Below are positions 43,411 to 51,066 of a stretch of DNA of 64,000 nucleotides, one piece after another. Source of the DNA: SFTJ01 sp045613305 (GTDB taxonomy: Bacteria > Bacteroidota > Bacteroidia > Bacteroidales > Muribaculaceae); NCBI GenBank assembly GCA_045613305.1, contig JAZLAU010000023.1, positions 62,001 through 126,000 on the forward strand, in the 5' to 3' direction. Made by a program: the position numbers and the translations under genes. The notes under the pieces were generated by a model, which was not told where the DNA came from, ran no database searches, and was given only the letters and a program-made list of their open reading frames with translations. Each line of letters begins with the position of its first letter. Within the stretch, counting starts at the first letter, position 1.

Positions 43411-44756
43411 TAAGAAAATTGTTGATAGTCAGTGTTTTGGCTATGACTGTTACTGGGGCTAGTTCGCAAGATAGTCCTGCAAGAGATGAGTTGAAGTATC
43501 CAGAACCGATACTTGATGAGTCATGGCAATTGGTGCATATGAAGCATAATTGCAGCAATCATAATGTGTATGTGTATAAAGACAAACTATATGATGCTTT
43601 GTTTACACGCACATTAGGATGGAATGGCGGAGATGGTGTTCAAACCACATTGCTTCCAGGAGGCCATTTGTTCTGGTCGTTTAATGATAGTTTTTATGGC
43701 ACAGTTCAGAAGTCATTACGTTCTCGAATAAGTTCAAAGAACAATTTCCCTCGCAACACTATTATGGTGCAAAAAGCAGGGGCAGACGCTATGCCTTCGT
43801 CTGAGCAAGAATCGCTGATATGGTTAGCCGATTTTGTTCAGACTACAAACAGCAGCCGAGATGACTACTATAAAGCTCGTACGCACATACGTCACCCTAA
43901 GGGCGAAAAAAGCGATGCGCAAATAGCAGCTGGAGATATCGACCAACAGTATTTGTATTGGGCAGGAGATGGAACAGTTGTAAATGGCCAGTTGCAGGTG
44001 TTGTGGGCAGGCGTTTATAATGGTACAGAAAACCTTATGCAAGCCGATAATAGGGCATTGGCAATTTATAGCCTTGAGGGCGAACCTGGTGATGAGTCAT
44101 ACTTGAAACTGATTTCAGTAGACCATAATTTCTTTGAATATGATCCGATTGGATATGGCAGCACATTGTGGGAAGATGAAGATGGACACACATATCTATA
44201 TGCCGGTAATCAGTATTTCAAGACGCCAGACGATATCATTAAAACTTGCGGCACGGTTGTGGCACGTTCAACCACACACGACTTGCGCTCGCAGTGGGAA
44301 TACTATATAGCCGACGAAAACGGTAATTTTTCATGGCAAACTACTTATCCAACTGAAGCCGAGGTTAATCGTTCATCGATATGTGAAACATCGTTGTCGA
44401 CAGCGTGGGTGTTTAAGAAGGGCGACTATTATTATTTAACAGGACAGTCGTTCCCATATGGCAAGCAGTTGTATATAGCTCGTTCAAAGTCGCCATACGG
44501 TCCGTTTGTAAATCCTCATCAGCTTATGACGATGCCAAATGTGCTTGATAAAGTTTCAACAAGAACCTATCAGCATTTTTACATGCCACATTTGCACATG
44601 GGGCTATCAAGAGAAGGTGAACTTGTATTTTCTTCGAATACCGATTGCGCCGAATTTGGCGATAATTTCGACAAAAGGGGTAGTGCCGATTTTTATAGGC
44701 CTTACTTCTTTAGAATATATAATTGGGAGAGCCTGTTTGAGGAAGATGGTATTTAA
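43407..44756 (+). CDS. Exported DUF5005 protein
   Basis: A 449-residue exported protein with a signal peptide of about 20 residues. The sequence resembles DUF5005 proteins of Bacteroidales; the 'WNGGDGVQTTLLPGG' and 'FWSFNDSFYG' blocks near residues 73-95 are the clearest marks. Repeated 'YLYWAGDG', 'HTYLYAG', 'YYYLTGQSF' blocks suggest a five-bladed beta-propeller of the glycoside-hydrolase type with acidic residues lining the centre. A sugar-active role is likely from the fold and from the DUF1080 neighbour, but no activity is established. Translationally coupled to the upstream gene by an ATGA overlap. Confidence 0.75.
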   Translation: MIRKLLIVSVLAMTVTGASSQDSPARDELKYPEPILDESWQLVHMKHNCSNHNVYVYKDKLYDALFTRTLGWNGGDGVQTTLLPGGHLFWSFNDSFYGTVQKSLRSRISSKNNFPRNTIMVQKAGADAMPSSEQESLIWLADFVQTTNSSRDDYYKARTHIRHPKGEKSDAQIAAGDIDQQYLYWAGDGTVVNGQLQVLWAGVYNGTENLMQADNRALAIYSLEGEPGDESYLKLISVDHNFFEYDPIGYGSTLWEDEDGHTYLYAGNQYFKTPDDIIKTCGTVVARSTTHDLRSQWEYYIADENGNFSWQTTYPTEAEVNRSSICETSLSTAWVFKKGDYYYLTGQSFPYGKQLYIARSKSPYGPFVNPHQLMTMPNVLDKVSTRTYQHFYMPHLHMGLSREGELVFSSNTDCAEFGDNFDKRGSADFYRPYFFRIYNWESLFEEDGI

Positions 44757-44772
44757 AAAAACGATGTGAGTT

Positions 44773-45579
44773 ATGAGAAATAAGATAACTAAAATAGTAT
44801 TATTGTTGACAGCATTAGTTGCTTCTACATGTTTTGTGTCGTGCTATAAGATAGTGCGAACTCAAGCGCCCAAAAATATTGAAGCCGGCAAGACATTTGA
44901 GGGTAGAATAGTGTTGGCCGATGATGGAAGTATAAATCAGCAAGAAAAAAAGACTTGGTCGCTATTTGCAGTTAGAGTGCCTGAAGGATGGACAGTGTCG
45001 GTGCCTGATGACTGCTATGAATCGTATGCCGAAGATTGGGTGTATTTCACAAGTGGCAATCCGGTTTCGTTTAAGAGCAATATGACATATAGCGCCAATA
45101 TGTCGAGAATATATAATGAAAGTAATCCAAAAGCGGGTTATAAGTGGGTGGCATTTGTTACTCCAAAACAGGTGGAGGGCTATATGGCAGCTTGTTGGCG
45201 TAACGGATGTGACTCTGTTGCAATCAACTTCAATGTGACTACCGATAAGATTGCGGGTACTTATACATTAGATTATATTGTAGGTGACGATGAGTCGGAA
45301 GCCGGAGTTGAAGCATATTCTAATCGTGAGTCGTGTAGCTCAACTCGTTTGTATCATGTAGGAACTGAGGCTACAAATGTAGAGAAAGCTCAGAATGAAT
45401 GGCAATCGACAATAACAGTTACTGAAGCTTCGGGTATAAATAACGTAATTGCCGATGTTAAAGACTATCGATATGGTGTTTACACCCTCGATGGCCATCT
45501 GCTTAGAAATGATAACAACATTGACGGTTTAGCACCGGGAATTTATATTGTGGGAGGCAAGAAAACATTAGTGAAATAA
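44773..45579 (+). CDS. Lipoprotein with a sorting-domain-like C-terminus
   Basis: A 268-residue lipoprotein (lipobox 'CFVSC', Cys24), 16 nt after the DUF5005 gene and last in the operon. The middle is a beta-sandwich-like region of unknown family. The last 40 residues ('YGVYTLDGHLLR', then 'LAPGIYIVGGKKTLVK') match the common Bacteroidales C-terminal module related to the type IX secretion signal. A lipobox and a type IX-like end on one protein is unusual: the end may simply be a structural cap. Function unknown. Confidence 0.72.
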   Translation: MRNKITKIVLLLTALVASTCFVSCYKIVRTQAPKNIEAGKTFEGRIVLADDGSINQQEKKTWSLFAVRVPEGWTVSVPDDCYESYAEDWVYFTSGNPVSFKSNMTYSANMSRIYNESNPKAGYKWVAFVTPKQVEGYMAACWRNGCDSVAINFNVTTDKIAGTYTLDYIVGDDESEAGVEAYSNRESCSSTRLYHVGTEATNVEKAQNEWQSTITVTEASGINNVIADVKDYRYGVYTLDGHLLRNDNNIDGLAPGIYIVGGKKTLVK

Positions 45580-45591
45580 TAGTAAAACAAC

Positions 45592-45624
45592 AAAAAAAGG
45601 AGGTTTAACAAACCTCCTTTTTTT
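45592..45624. terminator. Bidirectional terminator
   Basis: A 15-bp perfect stem with a 3-nt loop (45592-45606 with 45610-45624), A-rich arm first and T-rich arm last, between the lipoprotein gene and the convergent kinase gene. Confidence 0.88.
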
Positions 45625-45694
45625 GTATTGCGAAGCGTTTAACTATCTTCTTTAATTATGATAAATTGGTGATTTAATCGTAACGGTTTTGTTG

Positions 45695-46780
45695 TTATAA
45701 TTGAGTTTTGATGAATTCTTGCATTTCGCTCAAATGCTTTTCGGCGCTGGTTAGCAACTTAAATTGCGCTAACGAGCGAACGCGATTGTGTTCGGGATAC
45801 TTAATCTTGTAATAAGTGTCGCCGTTGATATAGTCGGTTAAGAAACGAACCGTTTGCATATAAGGGAAAAGGCAAGCAGCAAAAGGCAAGTTTTCAATTT
45901 CTATAGGTGTTAGGAATGCTTTTGCCGATTTGATGTAACCTTCAGCAAAAGGCTTGAAGATGTTCATATTAAACTCAATGTTATCGGTGTTAGGGTCGTC
46001 TTCGGTGCTTGTGTTTGAAGCAGAACGAAGGAAATCGCCAAAATCAGAAAACACAAAGTTAGGCATAACTGTGTCGAGGTCAATAACGCAAAGCACGTTG
46101 CCATTTTGGTCGAAAAGAATGTTGTCAACTTTTGTATCGCAGTGGCAAATGCGTTTTGGCAATTTGCCTTCGCGATGCAGACGTTCGCCTTTACACATTT
46201 CGTCGGCGCGTGCTTCTAATTCATCGACTAACCATTTCACCTCAGCCAATCGTCCTGCTTTGTCTTCGGCAACAGCATCACGCATTTGCTGCAGGCGGAA
46301 TTCCATGTTATGAAAATCCTTAATGGTTTCACCTAATTGAGTAGGGATATCGGCTAGCATGGCTTGGAATTCACCGAAAGTTGAACCCACAATATAGGCA
46401 CTTTCAGGCGACACGCCAGAGCGAGAAATAGTGTCAGGGATAAATTCCATTATTCTCCAGCACTTGCCGTTGATTATAGAGTAGTATTTGCCGTCTTTAG
46501 CGGGAACGAATTTTAAGCAACGTCTTGAAGTGTCGGTAACGCCATTTTCAGCAAGTTTTTTTCTAATATGGTCGGTAACAGCCACAATGTTGCCCATAAG
46601 CATGTCGGCATCGGGGAAGATGTCGGTGTTTACGTGTTGCAACACATAATCGGGGGCGTTGCCATCAGTTATAACTTTATATGTGGTGTTTATAAGCCCA
46701 TTGCCGAGAGGGGTGACTTCGGTAGCATTGCCGGTAATTAAAAAATTATCTACAATAGACAATAGTTCAGTTTGAGTCAT
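45695..46780 (-). CDS. APH-fold sugar kinase (NahK-like)
   Basis: A 361-residue cytoplasmic kinase of the aminoglycoside phosphotransferase superfamily. Brenner's motif 'CHCDTKVDNILFD' and the metal-binding 'IDLDT' are intact. The N-terminal pattern 'GNGLINTTYKV' followed by 'YVLQHVNTDIF' is like N-acetylhexosamine 1-kinases (NahK), not drug-resistance enzymes. A role in salvage of GlcNAc or GalNAc is therefore plausible but not shown. It is monocistronic; a -7 box TATATTTG lies at 46817-46824. Confidence 0.8.
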   Translation of the reverse strand: MTQTELLSIVDNFLITGNATEVTPLGNGLINTTYKVITDGNAPDYVLQHVNTDIFPDADMLMGNIVAVTDHIRKKLAENGVTDTSRRCLKFVPAKDGKYYSIINGKCWRIMEFIPDTISRSGVSPESAYIVGSTFGEFQAMLADIPTQLGETIKDFHNMEFRLQQMRDAVAEDKAGRLAEVKWLVDELEARADEMCKGERLHREGKLPKRICHCDTKVDNILFDQNGNVLCVIDLDTVMPNFVFSDFGDFLRSASNTSTEDDPNTDNIEFNMNIFKPFAEGYIKSAKAFLTPIEIENLPFAACLFPYMQTVRFLTDYINGDTYYKIKYPEHNRVRSLAQFKLLTSAEKHLSEMQEFIKTQL

Positions 46781-46816
46781 GGTTTTTGTGTTATTTAATG
46801 GTTCAAATAATTAATA

Positions 46817-46824
46817 CAAATATA
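46817..46824 (-). promoter_or_regulatory. -7 box of the NahK-like gene
   Basis: TATATTTG on the minus strand, 36 nt upstream of the ATG. A TTG lies 22 nt further upstream (46847-46849), slightly too far for the consensus. Confidence 0.4.
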
Positions 46825-46881
46825 GTGAATGCTTGTTGAAAATCATCAATTTTCACTTGAATGTTATAAAAGCAGCCAGTG

Positions 46882-49329
46882 TTAAGACAGCTCAACAACA
46901 GTTATTCCCGCGCCACCGAGTTGAATGTGTTCGTCGTGATAAGAACGAACGCCAACAATAGTGTTGAGGTATTCACGAATAAGAGTGCGCAGAATGCCGT
47001 TTCCGGTGCCGTGAAGAATGCGTACTTGCTTGCTGTTAAACTGTATGGCATCGTCGATGAAATATGTCACCGCTTGAATTGCTTCATCTCCACGCATACC
47101 TCTCACATCAATATCGGGGTTGAAGTTTAGTTGGCGGTCGCGTATGGAATCGCTGGTTGCTTTAGTGACTGAAGACGAAGTTTTAGGTTTGTCGGCTTGT
47201 CGCATAGTGCCTTTGAGTTTCGACAATTTAGTGCGAGTCTTGAATCCACCTATTGCAACCATTGCATTGTTGCCCTCAATTGAAATTATGGTTCCCACAG
47301 AATTAGAGCCTTCAATAGTTACATTATCGCCAACATTAAGAGTTTCGCTGTTATTGTTTGCGGCAGGGGTGGCCTTTTTAGGCTTTTTCTTGCCGGGCAG
47401 AAGGTTTGGCATATTAGCAACTGCATCGTTGTCGTTTTGTTGCTGTATGCGTTGCTTAAATTCGTCAAGTTGACGACGCAATTCTTTGGTTTTTTCCTTT
47501 TCGGCTTGTGCCGTTTTTATCTCACGAATAGTGCGTTCGATGCTGGCATTGGTTTGGTTGAGGATGTCTTTAGCTTCGGCTTTAGCGGCGTGAATAATTT
47601 CACGCTGTTTGATGCGCAAATCTTCAACCTTGCTGTTGTATTGTTCGGCAACCTCATTGAGGTGTTTTTCCTTGCTATGAATCTCTTGGCGTTTAGTTTC
47701 CCAATATTTTCGGTCGCGTGCAATGTCGAGCAGATATTTATCCATGTTAATGTAATCGCTGCCCACAATTTCAGAGGCTTCGTTGATTACTTCGGCAGGA
47801 ATGCCAATTTTTCGAGCAATTTCAATGGCAAACGAACTTCCAGGATATCCAACAGAAAGTTGGAACAGAGGTTGCATGCGTTGTCGGTCATATAGCATTG
47901 CACCGTTTATTATGCCGTCGGTTTCATCGGCATAATGCTTTAGGTTTTGGTAGTGAGTTGTAATGATGCCAAACACACGTTTTTGGTTAAGTTGGTGCAA
48001 AATTGCTTGAGCTAATGCAGCACCAATTTGAGGCTCGGTGCCGCTGCCAAATTCGTCGATAAGAATCAATGAAATGTTGTCGGCCTTGTTTAGCATCAGT
48101 TTCATGTTGTAGAGGTGTGAACTGTATGTACTTAGGTCGTTTTCAATCGATTGCTGGTCGCCGATGTCAATAAATATGCTTCTAAACATACCAATGTGGG
48201 AGTTATAGTAAACAGGAGGAAGAACACCACATTGAGTCATGTATTGTATTATACCCACGGTTTTTAAGCACACTGATTTACCCCCTGCATTAGGCCCAGA
48301 AATTACAAGAATACGGTCTTTTTTAGTCAGTGTGACATTAAGAGGCACCACCTCTTTCCCTTGTTCGCGAAGAGCCAATAGCAGACCTGGGTGAACGGCA
48401 TGATAGAGTTCGATTTGCGCCTTTTTTTCGATGTGTGGCAAGCAGGCGTTAATGTCTTTGGCAAATAGGGCCTTTGCTCGAATAAAATCGAACATACCAA
48501 GTGTTTCATACGATTGCAAAAGGTCGTGAATGTGAGGTCTGATGAAGGTAGTAATGGCGGTTAAAATGCGAACTATTTCGCGATGAATTTCTGCTTCGAT
48601 TTCGCGAATTTGGTTGTTTGCTTCAACTATTTCAGCCGGTTCTATAAATACGGTTTTTCCGGTAGCCGATTCGTCGTGAACAATGCCTTTAATTTTTCGT
48701 TTGTTCATTGGCGAAACTGGAAGCACCAAACGTCCGTCGCGAATAGAAGGTGTGGCATCTTTGTCGAGAAAACCGTCTTGACGAGCGCGTGTGATAATGC
48801 CTCGAAGTATGCTGTTGATGCTGGAAGTGGTGGCATTGAGCGAGCGTCGCAGTTCAAGCAGTTCGGGAGATGCCGAATCTTTGATGTTGCCAAATTTGTC
48901 GAGTATGCGATTGATTTCATTCACAATCGTCGGAAAGTCTTGCATCGATTCAGTTAGTTTTCTGAGCGAAGGGAATGGACTTTCGACGTCGTCGGATGTG
49001 TGGAAAAATTTGATGATTTCGCTGATAGTGTTGAGCGAACGAAGAAGGTCGAACAAGTTTGCTTCGGTGATGAAACTTCCTGGCGTAGTTATGGCTTTCA
49101 GAGCTGGACGTACGTCAAAAAAGTGATTGAGCGGAAATTCTTTCTCGCTTTGAAGAATCGATAGAAATTCGTTGGCTTGATTTAGCCAAGTTACCACTTC
49201 GTCGTATTTTGAAGAAAAATGCATTTCGCCGCAATGAGAAGACCCGAGGGAACTAATGCAGCGGCGTTCGATTTCTGCTCTTACGGTGTCGAAACCAATC
49301 TTATTCTCGAAATTTTTAGGATATATCAT
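46882..49329 (-). CDS. mutS2: Endonuclease MutS2
   Basis: MutS2 of 815 residues: a MutS-like core and clamp, ABC ATPase with Walker A 'GPNAGGKS' (residues 345-352) and Walker B 'LILIDEFGSGTEP', a long coiled coil (about 500-640), a KOW-like segment, and a C-terminal Smr nuclease domain ('DVRGMRGDEA', 'ILHGTGNGILR'). MutS2 suppresses recombination and, in some bacteria, rescues collided ribosomes. The N-terminus 'MIYPKNFE' is the conserved family start. The -7 box ends 5 nt upstream of the ATG, so the mRNA may lack a leader. Confidence 0.94.
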   Translation of the reverse strand: MIYPKNFENKIGFDTVRAEIERRCISSLGSSHCGEMHFSSKYDEVVTWLNQANEFLSILQSEKEFPLNHFFDVRPALKAITTPGSFITEANLFDLLRSLNTISEIIKFFHTSDDVESPFPSLRKLTESMQDFPTIVNEINRILDKFGNIKDSASPELLELRRSLNATTSSINSILRGIITRARQDGFLDKDATPSIRDGRLVLPVSPMNKRKIKGIVHDESATGKTVFIEPAEIVEANNQIREIEAEIHREIVRILTAITTFIRPHIHDLLQSYETLGMFDFIRAKALFAKDINACLPHIEKKAQIELYHAVHPGLLLALREQGKEVVPLNVTLTKKDRILVISGPNAGGKSVCLKTVGIIQYMTQCGVLPPVYYNSHIGMFRSIFIDIGDQQSIENDLSTYSSHLYNMKLMLNKADNISLILIDEFGSGTEPQIGAALAQAILHQLNQKRVFGIITTHYQNLKHYADETDGIINGAMLYDRQRMQPLFQLSVGYPGSSFAIEIARKIGIPAEVINEASEIVGSDYINMDKYLLDIARDRKYWETKRQEIHSKEKHLNEVAEQYNSKVEDLRIKQREIIHAAKAEAKDILNQTNASIERTIREIKTAQAEKEKTKELRRQLDEFKQRIQQQNDNDAVANMPNLLPGKKKPKKATPAANNNSETLNVGDNVTIEGSNSVGTIISIEGNNAMVAIGGFKTRTKLSKLKGTMRQADKPKTSSSVTKATSDSIRDRQLNFNPDIDVRGMRGDEAIQAVTYFIDDAIQFNSKQVRILHGTGNGILRTLIREYLNTIVGVRSYHDEHIQLGGAGITVVELS

Positions 49330-49333
49330 AATA

Positions 49334-49341
49334 CAAAGATA
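49334..49341 (-). promoter_or_regulatory. -7 box of mutS2, very close to the ATG
   Basis: TATCTTTG on the minus strand with 4 nt between it and the start codon. By the usual spacing, transcription would start at about the A of ATG. Confidence 0.45.
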
Positions 49342-49442
49342 CGGATATAAAATGAAATAGAGGAGACTAAAACCAATAATGTGCCTAAAACGTCATGTTA
49401 CAGAGAGCGACGACCATGTAGCAAGGTTGATATATGGCAATG

Positions 49443-49613
49443 TCATCGATTGGTTTTGTGAGTTAGATGCCAAGCATTGCAAGAGTTGCAGAAATATGGC
49501 TTTAGGTGTACGTTGGAGGCTTTGTTGTGTTTTGATTTGATGAATTTTTGGGCTTCAATCTCTGTCTTAAAAAGCACTTTCGGTTTGCCGCAAGATTCAC
49601 ATAGGCGTCTCAT
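49443..49613 (-). CDS. 56-residue zinc-ribbon protein coupled to nhaC
   Basis: A small basic protein of 56 residues with two Cys pairs: Cys5-x2-Cys8 ('CESCGK') and Cys42-x2-Cys45 ('CNSCNAWHLT'). This is a compact zinc-ribbon layout seen in short Bacteroidota proteins ending 'C-x-x-C-x-x-WH-x-T'. The ATG overlaps the nhaC stop by 4 nt (ATGA), a strong sign of a real coupled gene. An open frame continues upstream across nhaC, but that part is antisense-like low-complexity sequence. It may bind nucleic acid; the role is unknown. Confidence 0.7.
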   Translation of the reverse strand: MRRLCESCGKPKVLFKTEIEAQKFIKSKHNKASNVHLKPYFCNSCNAWHLTHKTNR

Positions 49614-50923
49614 AAGGCTAATGGTAGGTGTTTGTGTCGTGGAAATCTGAAAATGATGGACAAAATTACCATAAACGCTAATGTCCAAGCGTAGTAAAGG
49701 TAAGGGAAAAATGCTACAGGAGTGACTTGAGCAATTCCTGCGGCTAAAAGAGTTTGTGCACCATAAGGAATTATGCATTGCACTATGCAAGAGCAAGTGT
49801 CGAGAAGACTTGCTGTTGTGCGAGGGTCGATGTTGAATTGCTGTGAAATTTTGCGAGCAATTTGTCCTACGGTGATTATAGCAATAGTGTTGTTTGCGGT
49901 ACAAACGTTTACCACACCAACTACTCCAGATATGCAAGCCATGGCTCCACGCTTGCCGTTGATTTGATTTGTGAGAATTTGTATTATAAATTGTATGCCA
50001 CCGTTATAACGTATGACTTCGAGCAGTCCTGATGCAAGAAGAGTTACGATTATCAGATTGCCCATTTCGTTAATTCCACCGCCCATGTGTGAACACATGT
50101 CGATAAGTGGCACATTAGTGCAGAATAATGCAATGACGATGCAAGAAATAATGCCTAATGTGAGCACGGAGAGCACGTTAACGCCAAACATGGCTGTGAT
50201 TATGACGAGCAGGTATGGAACAATAAGCCACGGATTTTGATTGTTAACGACAATTGGCGCGTTATTTGTGTCGCTGAATGCTGCAAATGCTATTAGTGCC
50301 ATAATAGCCGCAGGTGCAGCAATCCATAAGTTGACTTTAAACTTGTCGTTCATTTTGCACTTTTGGCTTCGTGTGGCGGCAATTGTGGTGTCGGAAATAA
50401 AAGAAAGGTTGTCGCCGAAAAACGAACCGCATAAAATCACTGCCACAAAAAATGGAATGTTGTTGCCAGTAGATGTGGCTAACTCAACGGCAAACGGCGT
50501 TAGTGCAACAACTGTGCCCACCGATGTGCCAATTGACAATGATATGAAGCAAGCGGCCATAAACATGCTTGGCACTATGAATTGTGCAGGAAGAACAGAT
50601 AGGGTTAGTGATACGGTTGCTTCGATTGACCCTACACCTTTAGCCAATGCGGAGAATGCTCCGGCAAGTATGAATATCCAAATCATATATAGGACATCGC
50701 TATTAGCAGCACCGCGTGAAAATATTTCTATTCGCGACGAAAAGGGTGTGTTTTTAACAGTTGCAATTGCCCATAAAGAAGCCACGATAAATGCCAATGC
50801 TAATGGCATTTTGTAGAAGTCGTTAATTGCAACTGATACTGCTAAATATAGTAGTAGAAAAACTGCAATTGGTGATATTGCAATTATTCCTTTTTTTAGT
50901 GAAATTCGTTCTTGATTTTCCAT
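49610..50923 (-). CDS. NhaC-family Na+/H+ antiporter
   Basis: An inner-membrane antiporter of 437 residues with about eleven hydrophobic helices. 'SIGTSVGTVVALTPFA' and 'GSFFGDNLSFISDTTIAAT' (about residues 140-205, with the conserved Asp of 'GDNLSFISDT') are typical of the NhaC family, whose members exchange Na+ for protons or carry related substrates. ATG 50923 gives 'MENQERISLKK'; the frame continues 21 nt upstream across the -7 box. The last 4 nt overlap the zinc-ribbon gene. Confidence 0.85.
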   Translation of the reverse strand: MENQERISLKKGIIAISPIAVFLLLYLAVSVAINDFYKMPLALAFIVASLWAIATVKNTPFSSRIEIFSRGAANSDVLYMIWIFILAGAFSALAKGVGSIEATVSLTLSVLPAQFIVPSMFMAACFISLSIGTSVGTVVALTPFAVELATSTGNNIPFFVAVILCGSFFGDNLSFISDTTIAATRSQKCKMNDKFKVNLWIAAPAAIMALIAFAAFSDTNNAPIVVNNQNPWLIVPYLLVIITAMFGVNVLSVLTLGIISCIVIALFCTNVPLIDMCSHMGGGINEMGNLIIVTLLASGLLEVIRYNGGIQFIIQILTNQINGKRGAMACISGVVGVVNVCTANNTIAIITVGQIARKISQQFNIDPRTTASLLDTCSCIVQCIIPYGAQTLLAAGIAQVTPVAFFPYLYYAWTLAFMVILSIIFRFPRHKHLPLAL

Positions 50924-50931
50924 AATGGTTG

Positions 50932-50939
50932 CAAAGTTA
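50932..50939 (-). promoter_or_regulatory. -7 box of nhaC, very close to the ATG
   Basis: TAACTTTG followed by C on the minus strand, 8 nt before the ATG at 50923; the predicted leader is at most a few nt. No -33 element is evident. Confidence 0.4.
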
Positions 50940-51002
50940 CGCATAAATTTTAAAAATCACGCGGCGACTGCGGTAAATGATGGTTCAAGTTGTTAGTATA
51001 TA

Positions 51003-51035
51003 ATAAAATAGGGACAGAATCATTCTGTCCCTATT
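51003..51035 (-). terminator. Terminator of the 5'-nucleotidase-family gene
   Basis: A perfect inverted repeat (51007-51020 with 51022-51035) followed on the minus strand by a T/A-rich tract, 31 nt after the stop. T-rich sequence also follows on the plus strand. Confidence 0.7.
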
Positions 51036-51066
51036 AATGTTTTTTTCAGGCTAATTATGTAGGTGA

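Noticed and set aside
49614..49937. Longer version (164 codons) of the small zinc-ribbon gene
   Set aside because: The extra part is an out-of-frame reading of nhaC, rich in His, Ser and Arg, with no domain pattern; the ATGA overlap marks the real start.
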